NCBI RefSeq assembly: GCF_003364115.1
Contig: NZ_NXLL01000012.1
Location: forward strand, 1 to 64,000
Source: Helicobacter sp. MIT 00-7814
GTDB taxonomy: Bacteria > Campylobacterota > Campylobacteria > Campylobacterales > Helicobacteraceae
Direction of reading: 5' to 3'
Length of the DNA stretch: 64,000 nt
Shown here: piece after piece, positions 55,162 to 64,000 of the stretch
Numbering within the stretch: position 1 is the first letter of the stretch
Layout of the letters: each line of letters begins with the position of its first letter
The notes under the pieces: generated by a model
The model's database searches: none
Seen by the model: only the letters and a program-made list of their open reading frames with translations
Told to the model about the DNA's origin: nothing
Made by a program: the position numbers and the translations under genes

Positions 55162-55914
55162 ATGAAAGAATACTACACAATCGATTATCTCTACAGGCTT
55201 TGTGATTTTAACGCGCCTTTCAACACGCAAGAATCATGGGATAATAGCGGGCTAAATCTCGGCGCGCTCACTCAAACATTTGAGCAAATTTATCTTTCTT
55301 TAGAATTAACCGAAGAAATCGCGCTTGCTATGCGCCCAAATAGCGTGATTTTGACACATCACCCGCTATTTTTTAAAAGTCTAAAAAACTTTGATTTCAC
55401 CACCTACCCGGCAAATCTCGCAAAGATTCTTATCGCTAAAAACTGCGCACTTATCGCACTGCACACAAATTTTGACAAAAGCCATTTAAATGAATTTTTC
55501 ACACAAGAGGTTTTGGGCTTTATGGAATCTTGTCAAGAAGGGCTTTACTGCACGAGCGAAATTACGCCCATTGGCTTTGAAAATCTCGTGCAAAATATCA
55601 AGCAAAAGCTCAAACTCCCTCATATCCGCGCGCTTAAGGCAAATGAGCTTATCTCGCGCGTGTTTGTGATATGCGGAAGTGGGTTTAGCGAGATTAGCAC
55701 CATTGCTAGGCTTGCGCCAAAGGAAGGCTTGCTTATTAGCGGGGATTTGAAATACCACGATGCGATGATTGCAAAGTCGCTCGGGCTTAGCCTTTTGGAA
55801 GTCCCACATTATGAAAGCGAAAAATATTTTGTAGAAATTTTAGATTCTATTTTGAAAAATGCAGGTTATCAAGCTATAATTACGGATTGTAAAAATCCAA
55901 TCACTTATCTATAA
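55162..55914 (+). CDS. Nif3-like dinuclear metal-centre protein
   Basis: 250-residue member of the NIF3/YbgI family, a hexameric metalloprotein related to GTP cyclohydrolase folds. Metal ligands appear in VILTHHPLFFKSLKNFDF near 63, ALHTNFDK near 101, and the C-terminal LLEVPHYESEKYFVE near 211 (His and Glu). The same pair, Nif3 and the zinc-ribbon protein, occurs in H. pylori (HP0959-HP0958). A TACAAT -10 lies at 55137-55142. Confidence 0.93.
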   Translation: MKEYYTIDYLYRLCDFNAPFNTQESWDNSGLNLGALTQTFEQIYLSLELTEEIALAMRPNSVILTHHPLFFKSLKNFDFTTYPANLAKILIAKNCALIALHTNFDKSHLNEFFTQEVLGFMESCQEGLYCTSEITPIGFENLVQNIKQKLKLPHIRALKANELISRVFVICGSGFSEISTIARLAPKEGLLISGDLKYHDAMIAKSLGLSLLEVPHYESEKYFVEILDSILKNAGYQAIITDCKNPITYL

Positions 55915-55923
55915 AGGACGCGT

Positions 55924-56658
55924 ATGAACAAACATCTTCAAATTCTCCTCGAGCTTGCAAAACTTGATAAGCAAGTCGATGACTTTAACCCAAAAATCGC
56001 GCTTGTGCGCAAAGAGCTGGATTCTCGCATTGCGCAAAAAGCAAAAATTTTGCAAAATATTGAGAATCTCCAAGAGCAAATCGATGGCTTGCAATTCCAA
56101 ATCAATGAAAGCGAGCGCATGGTGGGCGAAAGTGTCGCGCGTATCGAGGATATCGCTAAAAAACAGCAAGAAATCCGCAGTGAAAAAGAACTTCGCGCGC
56201 TTAATATCGAAGAAGACATCGCTAAAGAAAATCTAAGCGTGGCAAATGAGGAAATCCACGCTCACCAGCTAAAGCTACGCACAAAGCAAGAGGATATGCA
56301 AGAATTGCAAACACAAGCAGATGCGCTTGAAGCACAAATTAAAGAGCTAGAATCTAGCGTGCAAAGCGAAGTTGATGCGATTTTAAAAGAGCAAGAAAAA
56401 CTTTTTGAAAAGCGCAGAGATATCATAGGCAGGGCGGATTCTAAGAGTATTTCATTTTATGAGAAAATCCGCCGTTGGGCGAAAAATACAAGTGTCGTGC
56501 CGGTGTTTAAACAAGCATGTGGCGGGTGCTTTATCCGTATTAACGACAAAACTTACGCCGAAGTGCTTTCAAATGCCGAAATCGTTACTTGCCCACATTG
56601 TGGAAGGATTCTCTATCCAAGCGACAAGCAAACTTATAAAGAGTGCGTAGAGCTTTAG
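55924..56658 (+). CDS. flgZ: Flagellar zinc-ribbon coiled-coil protein FlgZ (HP0958 type)
   Basis: A 244-residue protein with a long antiparallel coiled coil (about residues 5-175) and a C-terminal zinc ribbon, CGGC near 199 and CPHC near 221. In H. pylori the homologue HP0958 protects sigma-54 (RpoN) from turnover and acts on flaA mRNA, linking it to flagellum assembly. It lies 9 bases after nif3. Identification comes from architecture and neighbour order. Confidence 0.92.
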   Translation: MNKHLQILLELAKLDKQVDDFNPKIALVRKELDSRIAQKAKILQNIENLQEQIDGLQFQINESERMVGESVARIEDIAKKQQEIRSEKELRALNIEEDIAKENLSVANEEIHAHQLKLRTKQEDMQELQTQADALEAQIKELESSVQSEVDAILKEQEKLFEKRRDIIGRADSKSISFYEKIRRWAKNTSVVPVFKQACGGCFIRINDKTYAEVLSNAEIVTCPHCGRILYPSDKQTYKECVEL

Positions 56659-56804
56659 TTTTTGTCTCTTTGGTGGGCGGGACAACCCCCTCGCTCACTT
56701 CTAAATATTCTTTCTCGCGTTTATATTTATTTTTTTAGCTCACAAAACTATATTTGCAAAAAGCCTTACGCACAGATCCGCAAAACCAATGCAAAAAGTT
56801 GCCC

Positions 56805-57665
56805 TCACAGCTTTGGCATACCTTGCGTTGGTGAGCTAGCGCTTGCGTAGGGCTTTTTCTCCATTCTACCAGCTAGGAAGCTCGCGCGTCCAGCGATTAC
56901 TGCGTGCTTCATTGCTTGTGCCATAAGTAGGGGATTTTGCGCGGTAGCGATTGCGGTATTTGTCAGCACGCCATCAGCGCCAAGCTCCATTGCCACCGCT
57001 GCATCAGACGCACACCCAATGCCCGCATCGACAATCACAGGCACACGCACTGCCTCTTTGATAAACAAAATATTATAGCGATTTTGTATCCCAAGCCCGC
57101 TACCAATGGGCGCAGCTAGAGGCATTACCGCGCTCGCACCCGCAGATTCTAAATTCTTTGCCATAATGGGATCGTCATTTGTATAAGCCAGCACGCAAAA
57201 GCCCTCTTTTGCGAGAATCTCGCATGCCTTAAGCGTCTCAATCACATCAGGATAGAGCGTTTTTTGCGTATCGCCAATAATTTCAAGCTTAATAAAATCA
57301 ATCCCGCAAGCCTCTCTCACAAGCCTAAAAAGCGTAATCGCCTCATTTGCATTCACGCACCCAGCGGAGTTTGGCAAAAATGAAATATGCGTGTCCTTAA
57401 AATAATCCAGCAAATTTTCCTGCGTGGAATCTAAAATATTCACCCTTCGCACAGCTATGGTGATAACATCTGCGCCAGAGGCAAGCGTGGCTTCTCTCGT
57501 GGTTTTGAAATCCTTATATTTCCCGCTTCCGACAATAAGGCGCGATTGCAAGGTTTTGCTACCAATGACTAATGGCATATCAGGCGCGCCAGCGGGGTTT
57601 TTTGAATCCAAAGAGTTTTCTAAGTCTGCGAGGTTTTTTGTCAAGTCTTTTTGTGATTTTTGCAT
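56805..57665 (-). CDS. thiG: Thiazole synthase
   Basis: Forms the thiazole phosphate of thiamine from deoxyxylulose phosphate, dehydroglycine and ThiS-thiocarboxylate. The Schiff-base Lys is in [19 protein letters not shown] near 121; [20 protein letters not shown] near 214 is the phosphate site. The first 28 residues (Asp/Lys/Asn-rich) are extra to the usual core of about 256, but AAAAGG before the ATG at 57665 supports them. thiS, thiF and thiH are not nearby. It follows nnrD by 10 bases. Confidence 0.94.
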   Translation of the reverse strand: MQKSQKDLTKNLADLENSLDSKNPAGAPDMPLVIGSKTLQSRLIVGSGKYKDFKTTREATLASGADVITIAVRRVNILDSTQENLLDYFKDTHISFLPNSAGCVNANEAITLFRLVREACGIDFIKLEIIGDTQKTLYPDVIETLKACEILAKEGFCVLAYTNDDPIMAKNLESAGASAVMPLAAPIGSGLGIQNRYNILFIKEAVRVPVIVDAGIGCASDAAVAMELGADGVLTNTAIATAQNPLLMAQAMKHAVIAGRASFLAGRMEKKPYASASSPTQGMPKL

Positions 57666-57675
57666 AAATAGCCTT

Positions 57676-59160
57676 TTATAAATGTAGTGTTTCTAGTTTT
57701 GCGAGATTTGCGATGATTTTTTGTGGTGTGAGCGCGTAGGTGCAGGATTCTAAGCTTCCAGCAAGCGCGTGGGCTAAGCTCGCGCTAATTGTGGCTTTTA
57801 GCCCATCATAGCCCTGCGCTAAAAGCGCGCCAATCATACCTGCTAGCACATCGCCACTTCCGCCTTTTGCCAGCGCGACGCTTCCAAGCGTGTTGAAAAA
57901 TAGCTTTTGATTTTTCGCAATGATGGTGGTTGCACCTTTGAGCAAAAGTGTGACATGTGGGAATTTCGCGCTAAATTCTAAAGCAAGGCGCATTTTATCC
58001 TGCCATTTAAGCACACCCACGCGCCCAAAGCCACAAATTTCTAAAAGCGCGCTAAATTCCTTTGGGTGCGGTGTTAGCACGATTTCGCGCGGTGTGGAAT
58101 CTAGCAAGCTTTTGTATTCTAAAAGCTCAAGTATTTCTTTGCAATGCAACGCGTCCGCATCAATCACGCAAGGTTCGCTTCGTTGCGCCAGCTCATTTAG
58201 CACCTTTGGGCTAAACTCACCTAGTCCCATTCCAAGCGCATACGCGCTGACATTTTGCGGGATTGCGCGCGCTTTCATAAGCTCTAAAGGCAATTCGCCC
58301 CTATCAAGCGAGCGCTTATCCACCACGCTCACCAATCCTGCACCAAAGGCAAATCCAGCCTGCGCACTGAGCGCGCCTGCGCCACTTTTATTCCCCATAA
58401 AAACGCATAAATGCCCAAAATTCCCTTTATGCGCATTTTGACTTTCCCGCGTTGGCAAGCGCATATCGCTTGTTTCAAGAAGTTTGAGCGATGAAGCGAT
58501 TTCATAATTTTGCCTTGAAATCCCAAGCTCAGCAATGAGAATCTCCCCCACATAGTCCTTTGCCTCATCGCTTAAAAGCGTGCTTTTAAGCGCGCCCATG
58601 CACATTGTATAATGCGCTTTGAAAATGGCTTGCGTGGGCGCGTCATCAGCAGAATCTGTTTCAAAAAGTTGCACCTCTTTTGGCGTAATCTCACTCTCGC
58701 CCAAAAGCCCGCTAGGCACATCACACGCGATATTAAGCCTTGCGATGAGATTGCTTTGCGCGATAATCTCATTTAAGCTAGAATCCACGCGCCCTTTAAG
58801 CCCGCTCCCAAAAAGACAATCCACCACAACATCGCAAGGCGTGAGTTTGCTAATAAACCGCACCTCTTCAATCAAGCGCGCTTTTTGACACATTTCCACG
58901 CAAAGTGGCGTTTTTGGCTCTTTTGCTTGATAGATTCTCACGCGATAGCTTCCGCTTAGCTTCCTTGCGAGCGCGTAGCCATCTGCGCCATTATCACCAC
59001 TCCCGCAAATGATAGTCACCACGCTTTTTTTGTGTGCTTTTTGCTTGATGAGCTCTAGCATCGCGTTTGCAGCGTTTTCTACTAGAATCTGCGCGCTTAG
59101 CTCAAACTTCTCGCATGCACGCTTATCAAGCGCACCCACGCTCTCATAGACATTCTGCAT
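57676..59160 (-). CDS. nnrD: Bifunctional NAD(P)H-hydrate epimerase/dehydratase
   Basis: Repairs hydrated NAD(P)H. The N-terminal epimerase domain (1-210) shows [11 protein letters not shown] near 28 and [17 protein letters not shown] near 53; the C-terminal ribokinase-like dehydratase has [14 protein letters not shown] near 358, [12 protein letters not shown] near 398 and [19 protein letters not shown] near 425. The ATG at 59160 is used; it is 5 bases after AGGAG, better than the TTG just before. 494 residues is normal for the fused form. Confidence 0.95.
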   Translation of the reverse strand: MQNVYESVGALDKRACEKFELSAQILVENAANAMLELIKQKAHKKSVVTIICGSGDNGADGYALARKLSGSYRVRIYQAKEPKTPLCVEMCQKARLIEEVRFISKLTPCDVVVDCLFGSGLKGRVDSSLNEIIAQSNLIARLNIACDVPSGLLGESEITPKEVQLFETDSADDAPTQAIFKAHYTMCMGALKSTLLSDEAKDYVGEILIAELGISRQNYEIASSLKLLETSDMRLPTRESQNAHKGNFGHLCVFMGNKSGAGALSAQAGFAFGAGLVSVVDKRSLDRGELPLELMKARAIPQNVSAYALGMGLGEFSPKVLNELAQRSEPCVIDADALHCKEILELLEYKSLLDSTPREIVLTPHPKEFSALLEICGFGRVGVLKWQDKMRLALEFSAKFPHVTLLLKGATTIIAKNQKLFFNTLGSVALAKGGSGDVLAGMIGALLAQGYDGLKATISASLAHALAGSLESCTYALTPQKIIANLAKLETLHL

Positions 59161-59227
59161 CAATGCTCCTAATGTAGAATAAAAATATACTAATCAAAAA
59201 GGATTCCTCTTTTGCCTATCTCTTTGC

Positions 59228-60649
59228 CTACGCGCCACATCTCGCAGCGATTGCCGCAGCTATGGCAGCGACTAAATCATCGGTATTTTCGCTGGATTCT
59301 GGGATTAAGGAAGTGATTTTTTTCTCCAAAAATGAAGTGTCAAAGTCCCCTCGGCGGAAGTCTTTGTCATGGCAAATATTTTTCAAAAATGGTATTGTCG
59401 TTTTCACCCCACGAATGGTAAATTCCTGCAACGCGCGCGCGAGTTTATTTACCGCCAAATCATAGCTTGAAGCGCGCACGATGAGCTTTGCAATCATAGA
59501 ATCATAAAAAGGCGGAATCACATAATCCTTATAAATACAGCTATCCACGCGCACAAAAGGACCAAGCGCGGGATAATAAGTCGTTATTTTGCCCGGATTT
59601 GGCACGAAGTCATTTGAGACATCTTCAGCATTAATGCGCGCTTCAATCGCATAGCCCTGCGCGTGGATATCGCTTTGGTTTAAATCCAAAATCTCCCCGC
59701 CTGCGACGCGAATCTGCCTTCCGACCAAATCAAGCCCTGTAATCTCCTCTGTCACGCCATGCTCAACCTGTATGCGCGTATTCATCTCCATAAAATAAAA
59801 GCGATTAAAATCATCGAGTAAAAATTCCACAGTTCCGGCATTTGTGTAGCCCACAGCTTTTGCAGCAGCCACGGCAGTAGCGCCCATTCTACGGCGCAAA
59901 GCCTCGCTTATAAGCGGGCTTGGCGCAATTTCTATGAGCTTTTGATGACGACGCTGGATAGAGCAATCGCGCTCTAAGAGGTGGATTGTGTTGCCATAAT
60001 TATCCGCAAGTATCTGAAACTCAATGTGGCGGGGGTTTGTAATGTATTTTTTCATAAAAAAATCATCATTTTTGAAAAACGCCATCGCCTCGCGCTTGCA
60101 CGCGTTAAAAAATTTTGCAAGCTCGCTTTCTTTCTCCACCACCCGTATGCCTCTGCCTCCACCGCCAGCGCTTGCTTTTAAAATCACAGGATAGCCGATT
60201 TTTTGCGCGATTTTAGAGATTTCCTCGATACTTAGTTTATTAAGTGGCTCAGTGCCGGGCACGACTGGGATTCCGTGTTTTTGCATAATCGCGCGCGCTT
60301 GGTTTTTGTCGCCCATTTTGGCGATGACTTCGCTATTTGGACCTATCCAAATAATCCCGGCATCTTGCACTTTTTTGGCAAATGCGGCATTCTCGCTTAA
60401 AAACCCATAGCCCGGATGTATCGCATCTACGCCAAATTTTAGCGCCGCCTCCACGATCAAATCAGAATCTAAATAGCCGCGCAGTGGATCATCGCTTATT
60501 TCATAGGATTCATCAGCCATTTTGACATGCATAGAATCCTTATCCGCGCGTGAATAAATCGCCACACTTTGTATGTGCAAATCCCTGCATGCGCGGATAA
60601 TGCGCACTGCGATTTCGCCACGATTAGCAATCAGAATTTTTGTAAGCAT
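59228..60649 (-). CDS. accC: Biotin carboxylase subunit of acetyl-CoA carboxylase
   Basis: ATP-dependent carboxylation of biotin on AccB, first step of fatty-acid synthesis. 473 residues: MLTKILIANRGEIAVRIIRA at the start, ATP-grasp Gly loop KASAGGGGRGIRVV near 161, HLLERDCSIQRRHQKLIE near 225 and NTRIQVEHGVTEEI near 294 with the catalytic Arg and Glu. About 20 residues longer than usual at the C-terminus. accB is not adjacent. Confidence 0.95.
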   Translation of the reverse strand: MLTKILIANRGEIAVRIIRACRDLHIQSVAIYSRADKDSMHVKMADESYEISDDPLRGYLDSDLIVEAALKFGVDAIHPGYGFLSENAAFAKKVQDAGIIWIGPNSEVIAKMGDKNQARAIMQKHGIPVVPGTEPLNKLSIEEISKIAQKIGYPVILKASAGGGGRGIRVVEKESELAKFFNACKREAMAFFKNDDFFMKKYITNPRHIEFQILADNYGNTIHLLERDCSIQRRHQKLIEIAPSPLISEALRRRMGATAVAAAKAVGYTNAGTVEFLLDDFNRFYFMEMNTRIQVEHGVTEEITGLDLVGRQIRVAGGEILDLNQSDIHAQGYAIEARINAEDVSNDFVPNPGKITTYYPALGPFVRVDSCIYKDYVIPPFYDSMIAKLIVRASSYDLAVNKLARALQEFTIRGVKTTIPFLKNICHDKDFRRGDFDTSFLEKKITSLIPESSENTDDLVAAIAAAIAARCGA

Positions 60650-60761
60650 GAGATTCCTTTATTTGTTTTAAGCTCGCGTAGGGGTGATTGTAGCAGGTTT
60701 TTACTTAATTTAAGTTTCGCAAGGGATTTATTTTGTGGGGTTGGTGCTGTTATTTAGCCCC

Positions 60762-63700
60762 CTAAAACCACACAACCCATTTCATTGATAAAGCTGTAGC
60801 TATGCCTTGAGGGTGATAGAATCCATTGTATGAGAAGTTAAATTCTTGATTCTCTTTAATCTTATAATGCGCACTTGCTTCTGAATACACATAAAAGCTA
60901 GGGACAACTAAATGTGCGCTATCACTAAATGTGCCTAATCTTAGAGTAATAAGATGTCTTTGTATTAAGTTATATCTAGCTCCAGCAAGTAAAGAATATC
61001 TCCATTTGTTATTTACTGCTTTTTCATAGCGTATTTGAGCACTTAATGCAGGTAAGTGAAAGTTACTTCTTGTGTAAGTCTCAATTGCACTCAATGCTCC
61101 ATAATCCAAACTAAAGCTATCTATACTCATAAAGGTATAGCCTAAGCCTATTTCTGGTGAGATATAAGAGTTTTTATAGATATTATACATATTTGCACCA
61201 ATTCTAAATTCTGCTCCTGCACTTAATACATTAGGATTTGCTTTGGCTGTGCCTAAATCAGTCATGCTATAGCTCATATTTGGTGTTTCTAATTCACCTT
61301 TTAAGATAGTCTTTATATAGAGTTCATTATAGCCTTTAGCTAAAAGTGTGTTGTAGTATTGCGCTCCTGCCATAAAGGATTGATTACCTACTTTCGCAGA
61401 GCCATCATTTCTGCCTATGTTTATATTACTATATTCATAGCCTGCATAGATACCTACACTTCCTAATCTTTTTAGATTCTTATGTGCTCCTATAAGTGTT
61501 CCCATTCCTAATTCTGTAGATGATGAGCCTGCTCCTAGGTTTGTGCTATCATGCACTGCATAAGGAAGGATAAAGCTATCATAGCTCTTTGGTTCAATGT
61601 AGGGGACAAATATAAGATTAAGCTCACTTAATAAATCTTGATTGGTGTATTTTAGAGTGATAGTATCTTTGAGCTTTTTTACTTTGCTTGTGTAAGTGTA
61701 GTTAGATTCATCTTTTATAGAATCTAAGTCTTTGTTGGTTAAAAGGATTTCTTCAGATTGAGAAATATTTGTTGTGCCTGCAAGGGTTACATTGTCGTTG
61801 TCATCTGTGTCGTTAGTGTTGTTTAGAGAATCATCACTTTCATCATGAGCTTGATTAGCTTCATTTTGAATATTGTTTGTTTGGGAATCTTCTAATGCAA
61901 GATTAGAATCCTTAGATTCTGCATTATTAGAATCTATTCCTTGAGATTCTTTAATATTTTTTAATAATTTAGAGTTTTTATTCTTTTTCTCTACTCTTGT
62001 TAAAATCACTCTATCTTGTCTTACTTTTGCAGCTGTGGCTGTGCTAGGATCATATTTAGAGTGAAACATTTTTCTTGAAAGAGAATCTAAAATATTATCT
62101 ATCATCACACTTCTTCGCATAGAGCTTAGCACTGCACCTTTTGATAAAGCAATACCCGGAGAATCATCTGCTTCTACACCTAATACAAAGTAGGCTTCAT
62201 TTCTGCCGGGTTCTAAGGTTGAAGTAACTGTTACAGTGCCTTGCTTTGTGTTAATAGAGGCAAAGGAGAGAGAGTTACTTACTGCGCCATTTGCAAGATT
62301 TGTGTTAGTGGCGCCATTTGCAGTTGTTGTATCTGTGTTGGTAGCACCACCAGCTGTTGTGCCATTTGTTGTGGTAGCGACATTGTGAGTGGTTTGGCTA
62401 AAGTTACCTTGTCCATCATTTTGCAAAATGACATTTTTATAATAATACCTCTCGCCTATTGCTTGAGCTTCTCTTGTAAGATAGATTGTAATTGCTTTAT
62501 TTTCAGCTGTGATATTTTCTACATTGACGCCATTACCTAGGATAATATGCTCTTTTAGGGCTTGAGCGTTTATATCAGTAATTCCATAATTACTTCCTGC
62601 GCTTGTGCCTGTGTTGTTATATTCATCTTCTGATAGGCTTAGTTGTAATGCCCAACCTTTTAGGTTAATGCTTGTATTAGTAGCGTTGTTGTTTCCTTGT
62701 ATGGTGCCATTGATGTGGGCGAGGTTAGATAAATCTTTAATATCATTTGGATTTACGCCCACAACCCCAATAAGACTCGTCTCATTTGAAGCACCTCTTG
62801 TAAGGTTTAGCACGCCATCAGTCCCCAAAGTGATTGTGCCTGTGTTGTTAAATGGATTTTTAGAATCATCTACAATACTAAGGACTTGAGCAGTGATTTG
62901 CCCTTGATTAGTGAATCCCTCTCTAATATCTAGGTTCGTGTCCGAGGTGATATTACCCTGATTAGTGAAGTTGCTAAAAACGCCCTGCTCTTTTGTATTA
63001 ATATTTGCATCATGGTTGGCCATATTTGTAAAGGTTGTAATAAGCCCAGAATTCTCTAAATTAGTAATAGTGCCTGTGTTACTAAAGCCTGTAATGGCGC
63101 TAGAGTTATTTAAGGTGGTAATAGTGCTAGAGTTAGTAAATTTATTGATATTGCCTGTATTAGTTAGAGAATCTACTTTTCCAGCATTACTAAAGGTTTC
63201 GATAATATTTGCATTAGTAAAACCTGCAATGCTGCTTCCTGCTTGATTCTCTAGTGTAGTGATAGTGCCTGTGTTGGTGGAATCTGCTTGCAATATGCCA
63301 CCTTGAAGGGTTAAATTAGTAATAATCCCTCCATTAGTAAGCTTAGCATTAGCGGTAGTGCCTGTATTTGTTAAGCTTTCAATTGTTCCAGCATTATTTG
63401 TAATAGTAGCGTTGCCTTGATTGGTAAGTGCATCTATAGTGCCACCATTTGCATTGAGATTTAAAGTCGCATTAGCGCTGTTTGTTAAAGTAGTAATATC
63501 TGAGCCATTAAATGTTCTTATAGTCGCCTCACCGCCATTGTTTGCGATAGTTGTAATGGTTGCGTTATTTTGCAAATCAGCGATTGTGCCGGTGTTGGTA
63601 AGGTTAGCAATAGTGGCGTTGTTGTTTACCATCGCGGTGATGTCGCCCTCATTTGTGAAAGTATCTATTTTTGCACCATTTTGATTTGTGAGAGAATCCA

Positions 63701-64000
63701 CCCTACCCGCTGTTTGGTTAGTAAAAGTAGCGATATTAGAATTCGCCCCGGTATTTTGCAATTCCTTGATTGTGCCGTTAGTCGTATTTGTGAGCGTTGT
63801 CAAAGTTGCGCCATTTTGATTTGCGATGCTTGCGCTTGAGTTTGCTTTATTGCTTAGAATGCCAGCAATGTTTGCGTTGTTATTTATCACCACCACATCC
63901 GCGCCTGTAGCGCTTTGCAAGTTTATATCCCCGCTGATAGTTGCTTTGGTAGTGCCCGCACCTGCTTGCGTGAGATTTTCTAGCCTTGTTGTGATAGCGC
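60762..64000 (-). CDS. Autotransporter with a repeat passenger, C-terminal part (5' end off the right edge)
   Basis: Type V secreted surface protein; at least 1,079 codons are visible and the frame is open at the right edge. The passenger (first ~400 visible residues) is a stack of short TN-G-I-x-x-L/F repeats of about 10-12 residues (LTNTGTIADLQNNATITTIA), predicted to form a beta-helix. A Thr/Asn-rich linker with an Asn/Asp/Ser stretch precedes a beta-barrel of about 290 residues ending KWVVWF, with the final Phe needed for insertion. Function (adhesion or toxin) cannot be told. Helicobacter often has many such genes, and the repeats favour recombination. Confidence 0.9.
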   Translation of the reverse strand, partial: AITTRLENLTQAGAGTTKATISGDINLQSATGADVVVINNNANIAGILSNKANSSASIANQNGATLTTLTNTTNGTIKELQNTGANSNIATFTNQTAGRVDSLTNQNGAKIDTFTNEGDITAMVNNNATIANLTNTGTIADLQNNATITTIANNGGEATIRTFNGSDITTLTNSANATLNLNANGGTIDALTNQGNATITNNAGTIESLTNTGTTANAKLTNGGIITNLTLQGGILQADSTNTGTITTLENQAGSSIAGFTNANIIETFSNAGKVDSLTNTGNINKFTNSSTITTLNNSSAITGFSNTGTITNLENSGLITTFTNMANHDANINTKEQGVFSNFTNQGNITSDTNLDIREGFTNQGQITAQVLSIVDDSKNPFNNTGTITLGTDGVLNLTRGASNETSLIGVVGVNPNDIKDLSNLAHINGTIQGNNNATNTSINLKGWALQLSLSEDEYNNTGTSAGSNYGITDINAQALKEHIILGNGVNVENITAENKAITIYLTREAQAIGERYYYKNVILQNDGQGNFSQTTHNVATTTNGTTAGGATNTDTTTANGATNTNLANGAVSNSLSFASINTKQGTVTVTSTLEPGRNEAYFVLGVEADDSPGIALSKGAVLSSMRRSVMIDNILDSLSRKMFHSKYDPSTATAAKVRQDRVILTRVEKKNKNSKLLKNIKESQGIDSNNAESKDSNLALEDSQTNNIQNEANQAHDESDDSLNNTNDTDDNDNVTLAGTTNISQSEEILLTNKDLDSIKDESNYTYTSKVKKLKDTITLKYTNQDLLSELNLIFVPYIEPKSYDSFILPYAVHDSTNLGAGSSSTELGMGTLIGAHKNLKRLGSVGIYAGYEYSNINIGRNDGSAKVGNQSFMAGAQYYNTLLAKGYNELYIKTILKGELETPNMSYSMTDLGTAKANPNVLSAGAEFRIGANMYNIYKNSYISPEIGLGYTFMSIDSFSLDYGALSAIETYTRSNFHLPALSAQIRYEKAVNNKWRYSLLAGARYNLIQRHLITLRLGTFSDSAHLVVPSFYVYSEASAHYKIKENQEFNFSYNGFYHPQGIATALSMKWVVWF

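Noticed and set aside
56659-56804. RNase P RNA or another structured RNA between flgZ and thiG
   Set aside because: The conserved RNase P core (such as GAGGAAAGTCC) is absent and the region is too short; I see nothing definite in it.
1-64000. CRISPR array, rRNA or tRNA genes, and complete insertion sequences
   Set aside because: No regularly spaced repeats, rRNA cores or cloverleaf-like tRNAs were seen by eye apart from tmRNA; no transposase-like frame with terminal repeats.

Overview
The window reads as a chromosomal segment of a Campylobacterota bacterium, most probably an enterohepatic-type (non-pylori) Helicobacter. The grounds are an orphan HsrA/HP1043-type regulator without the usual phospho-acceptor Asp, a nif3 - flgZ pair like HP0959 - HP0958, a 29-gene ribosomal cluster without rpmD (L30), a Campylobacter-style selenocysteine formate dehydrogenase locus, a tmRNA tag ending AYAKVA, and many simple-sequence tracts of the kind that drive phase variation.

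Layout. 1-1443: N-terminal part of a Cache/HAMP chemoreceptor running off the left edge. 1900-10316 (minus): a complete respiratory formate dehydrogenase locus, in transcription order a polyferredoxin, a TorD-type chaperone, a small Tat-target protein, fdhA (in-frame UGA read as selenocysteine), fdhB, fdhC and, after a repeat-filled gap, fdhD. 10639-13386: a split ThrE-type threonine/serine exporter facing threonine dehydratase across a strong hairpin. 13396-17705 (minus): a three-gene envelope operon (sialidase-fold protein, membrane protein with a C9 tract, LtaS-like transferase). 17732-19626: aspartate aminotransferase and two small unknown genes. 19714-21795: tmRNA with a clear promoter, followed by an accessory patch (headless gene fragment, orphan gene, intergenic G9 tract, YafQ-type toxin-antitoxin pair). 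21953-25013: LysE exporter, DUF4149 protein, and a two-gene PAS/chemoreceptor energy-taxis pair whose receptor is frameshifted. 25181-39302 (minus): the S10-spc-alpha cluster, rpsJ to rplQ.

39561-49754: a phase-variable FkbM methyltransferase (G12), hsrA, the 4.5S/SRP RNA, a c-type cytochrome, then a plus-strand run folD-lepB-rpiB-unknown-apt-dedA-pepA-ychF-unknown envelope protein. 49764-52985 (minus): truD and a second LtaS-like gene interrupted by a (TA)13 tract; as sequenced it is out of frame and loss of one TA would give a 688-residue protein, nearly the length of the 690-residue paralogue at 13396-15468. 53081-60649: Na/Pi cotransporter, nif3, flgZ, thiG, nnrD, accC. 60762-64000: C-terminal part of a large repeat-rich autotransporter running off the right edge.

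Functionally the window joins core information processing with anaerobic formate respiration and an envelope-diversification theme: two LtaS-like enzymes, one switchable by (TA)n and the other translationally coupled to a gene with a C9 tract, a switchable methyltransferase, and an autotransporter. The hexamer GATTCT/AGAATC is strikingly frequent outside the ribosomal genes, and several proteins have Asp-Ser-Asn-Lys-type low-complexity tails built from it.
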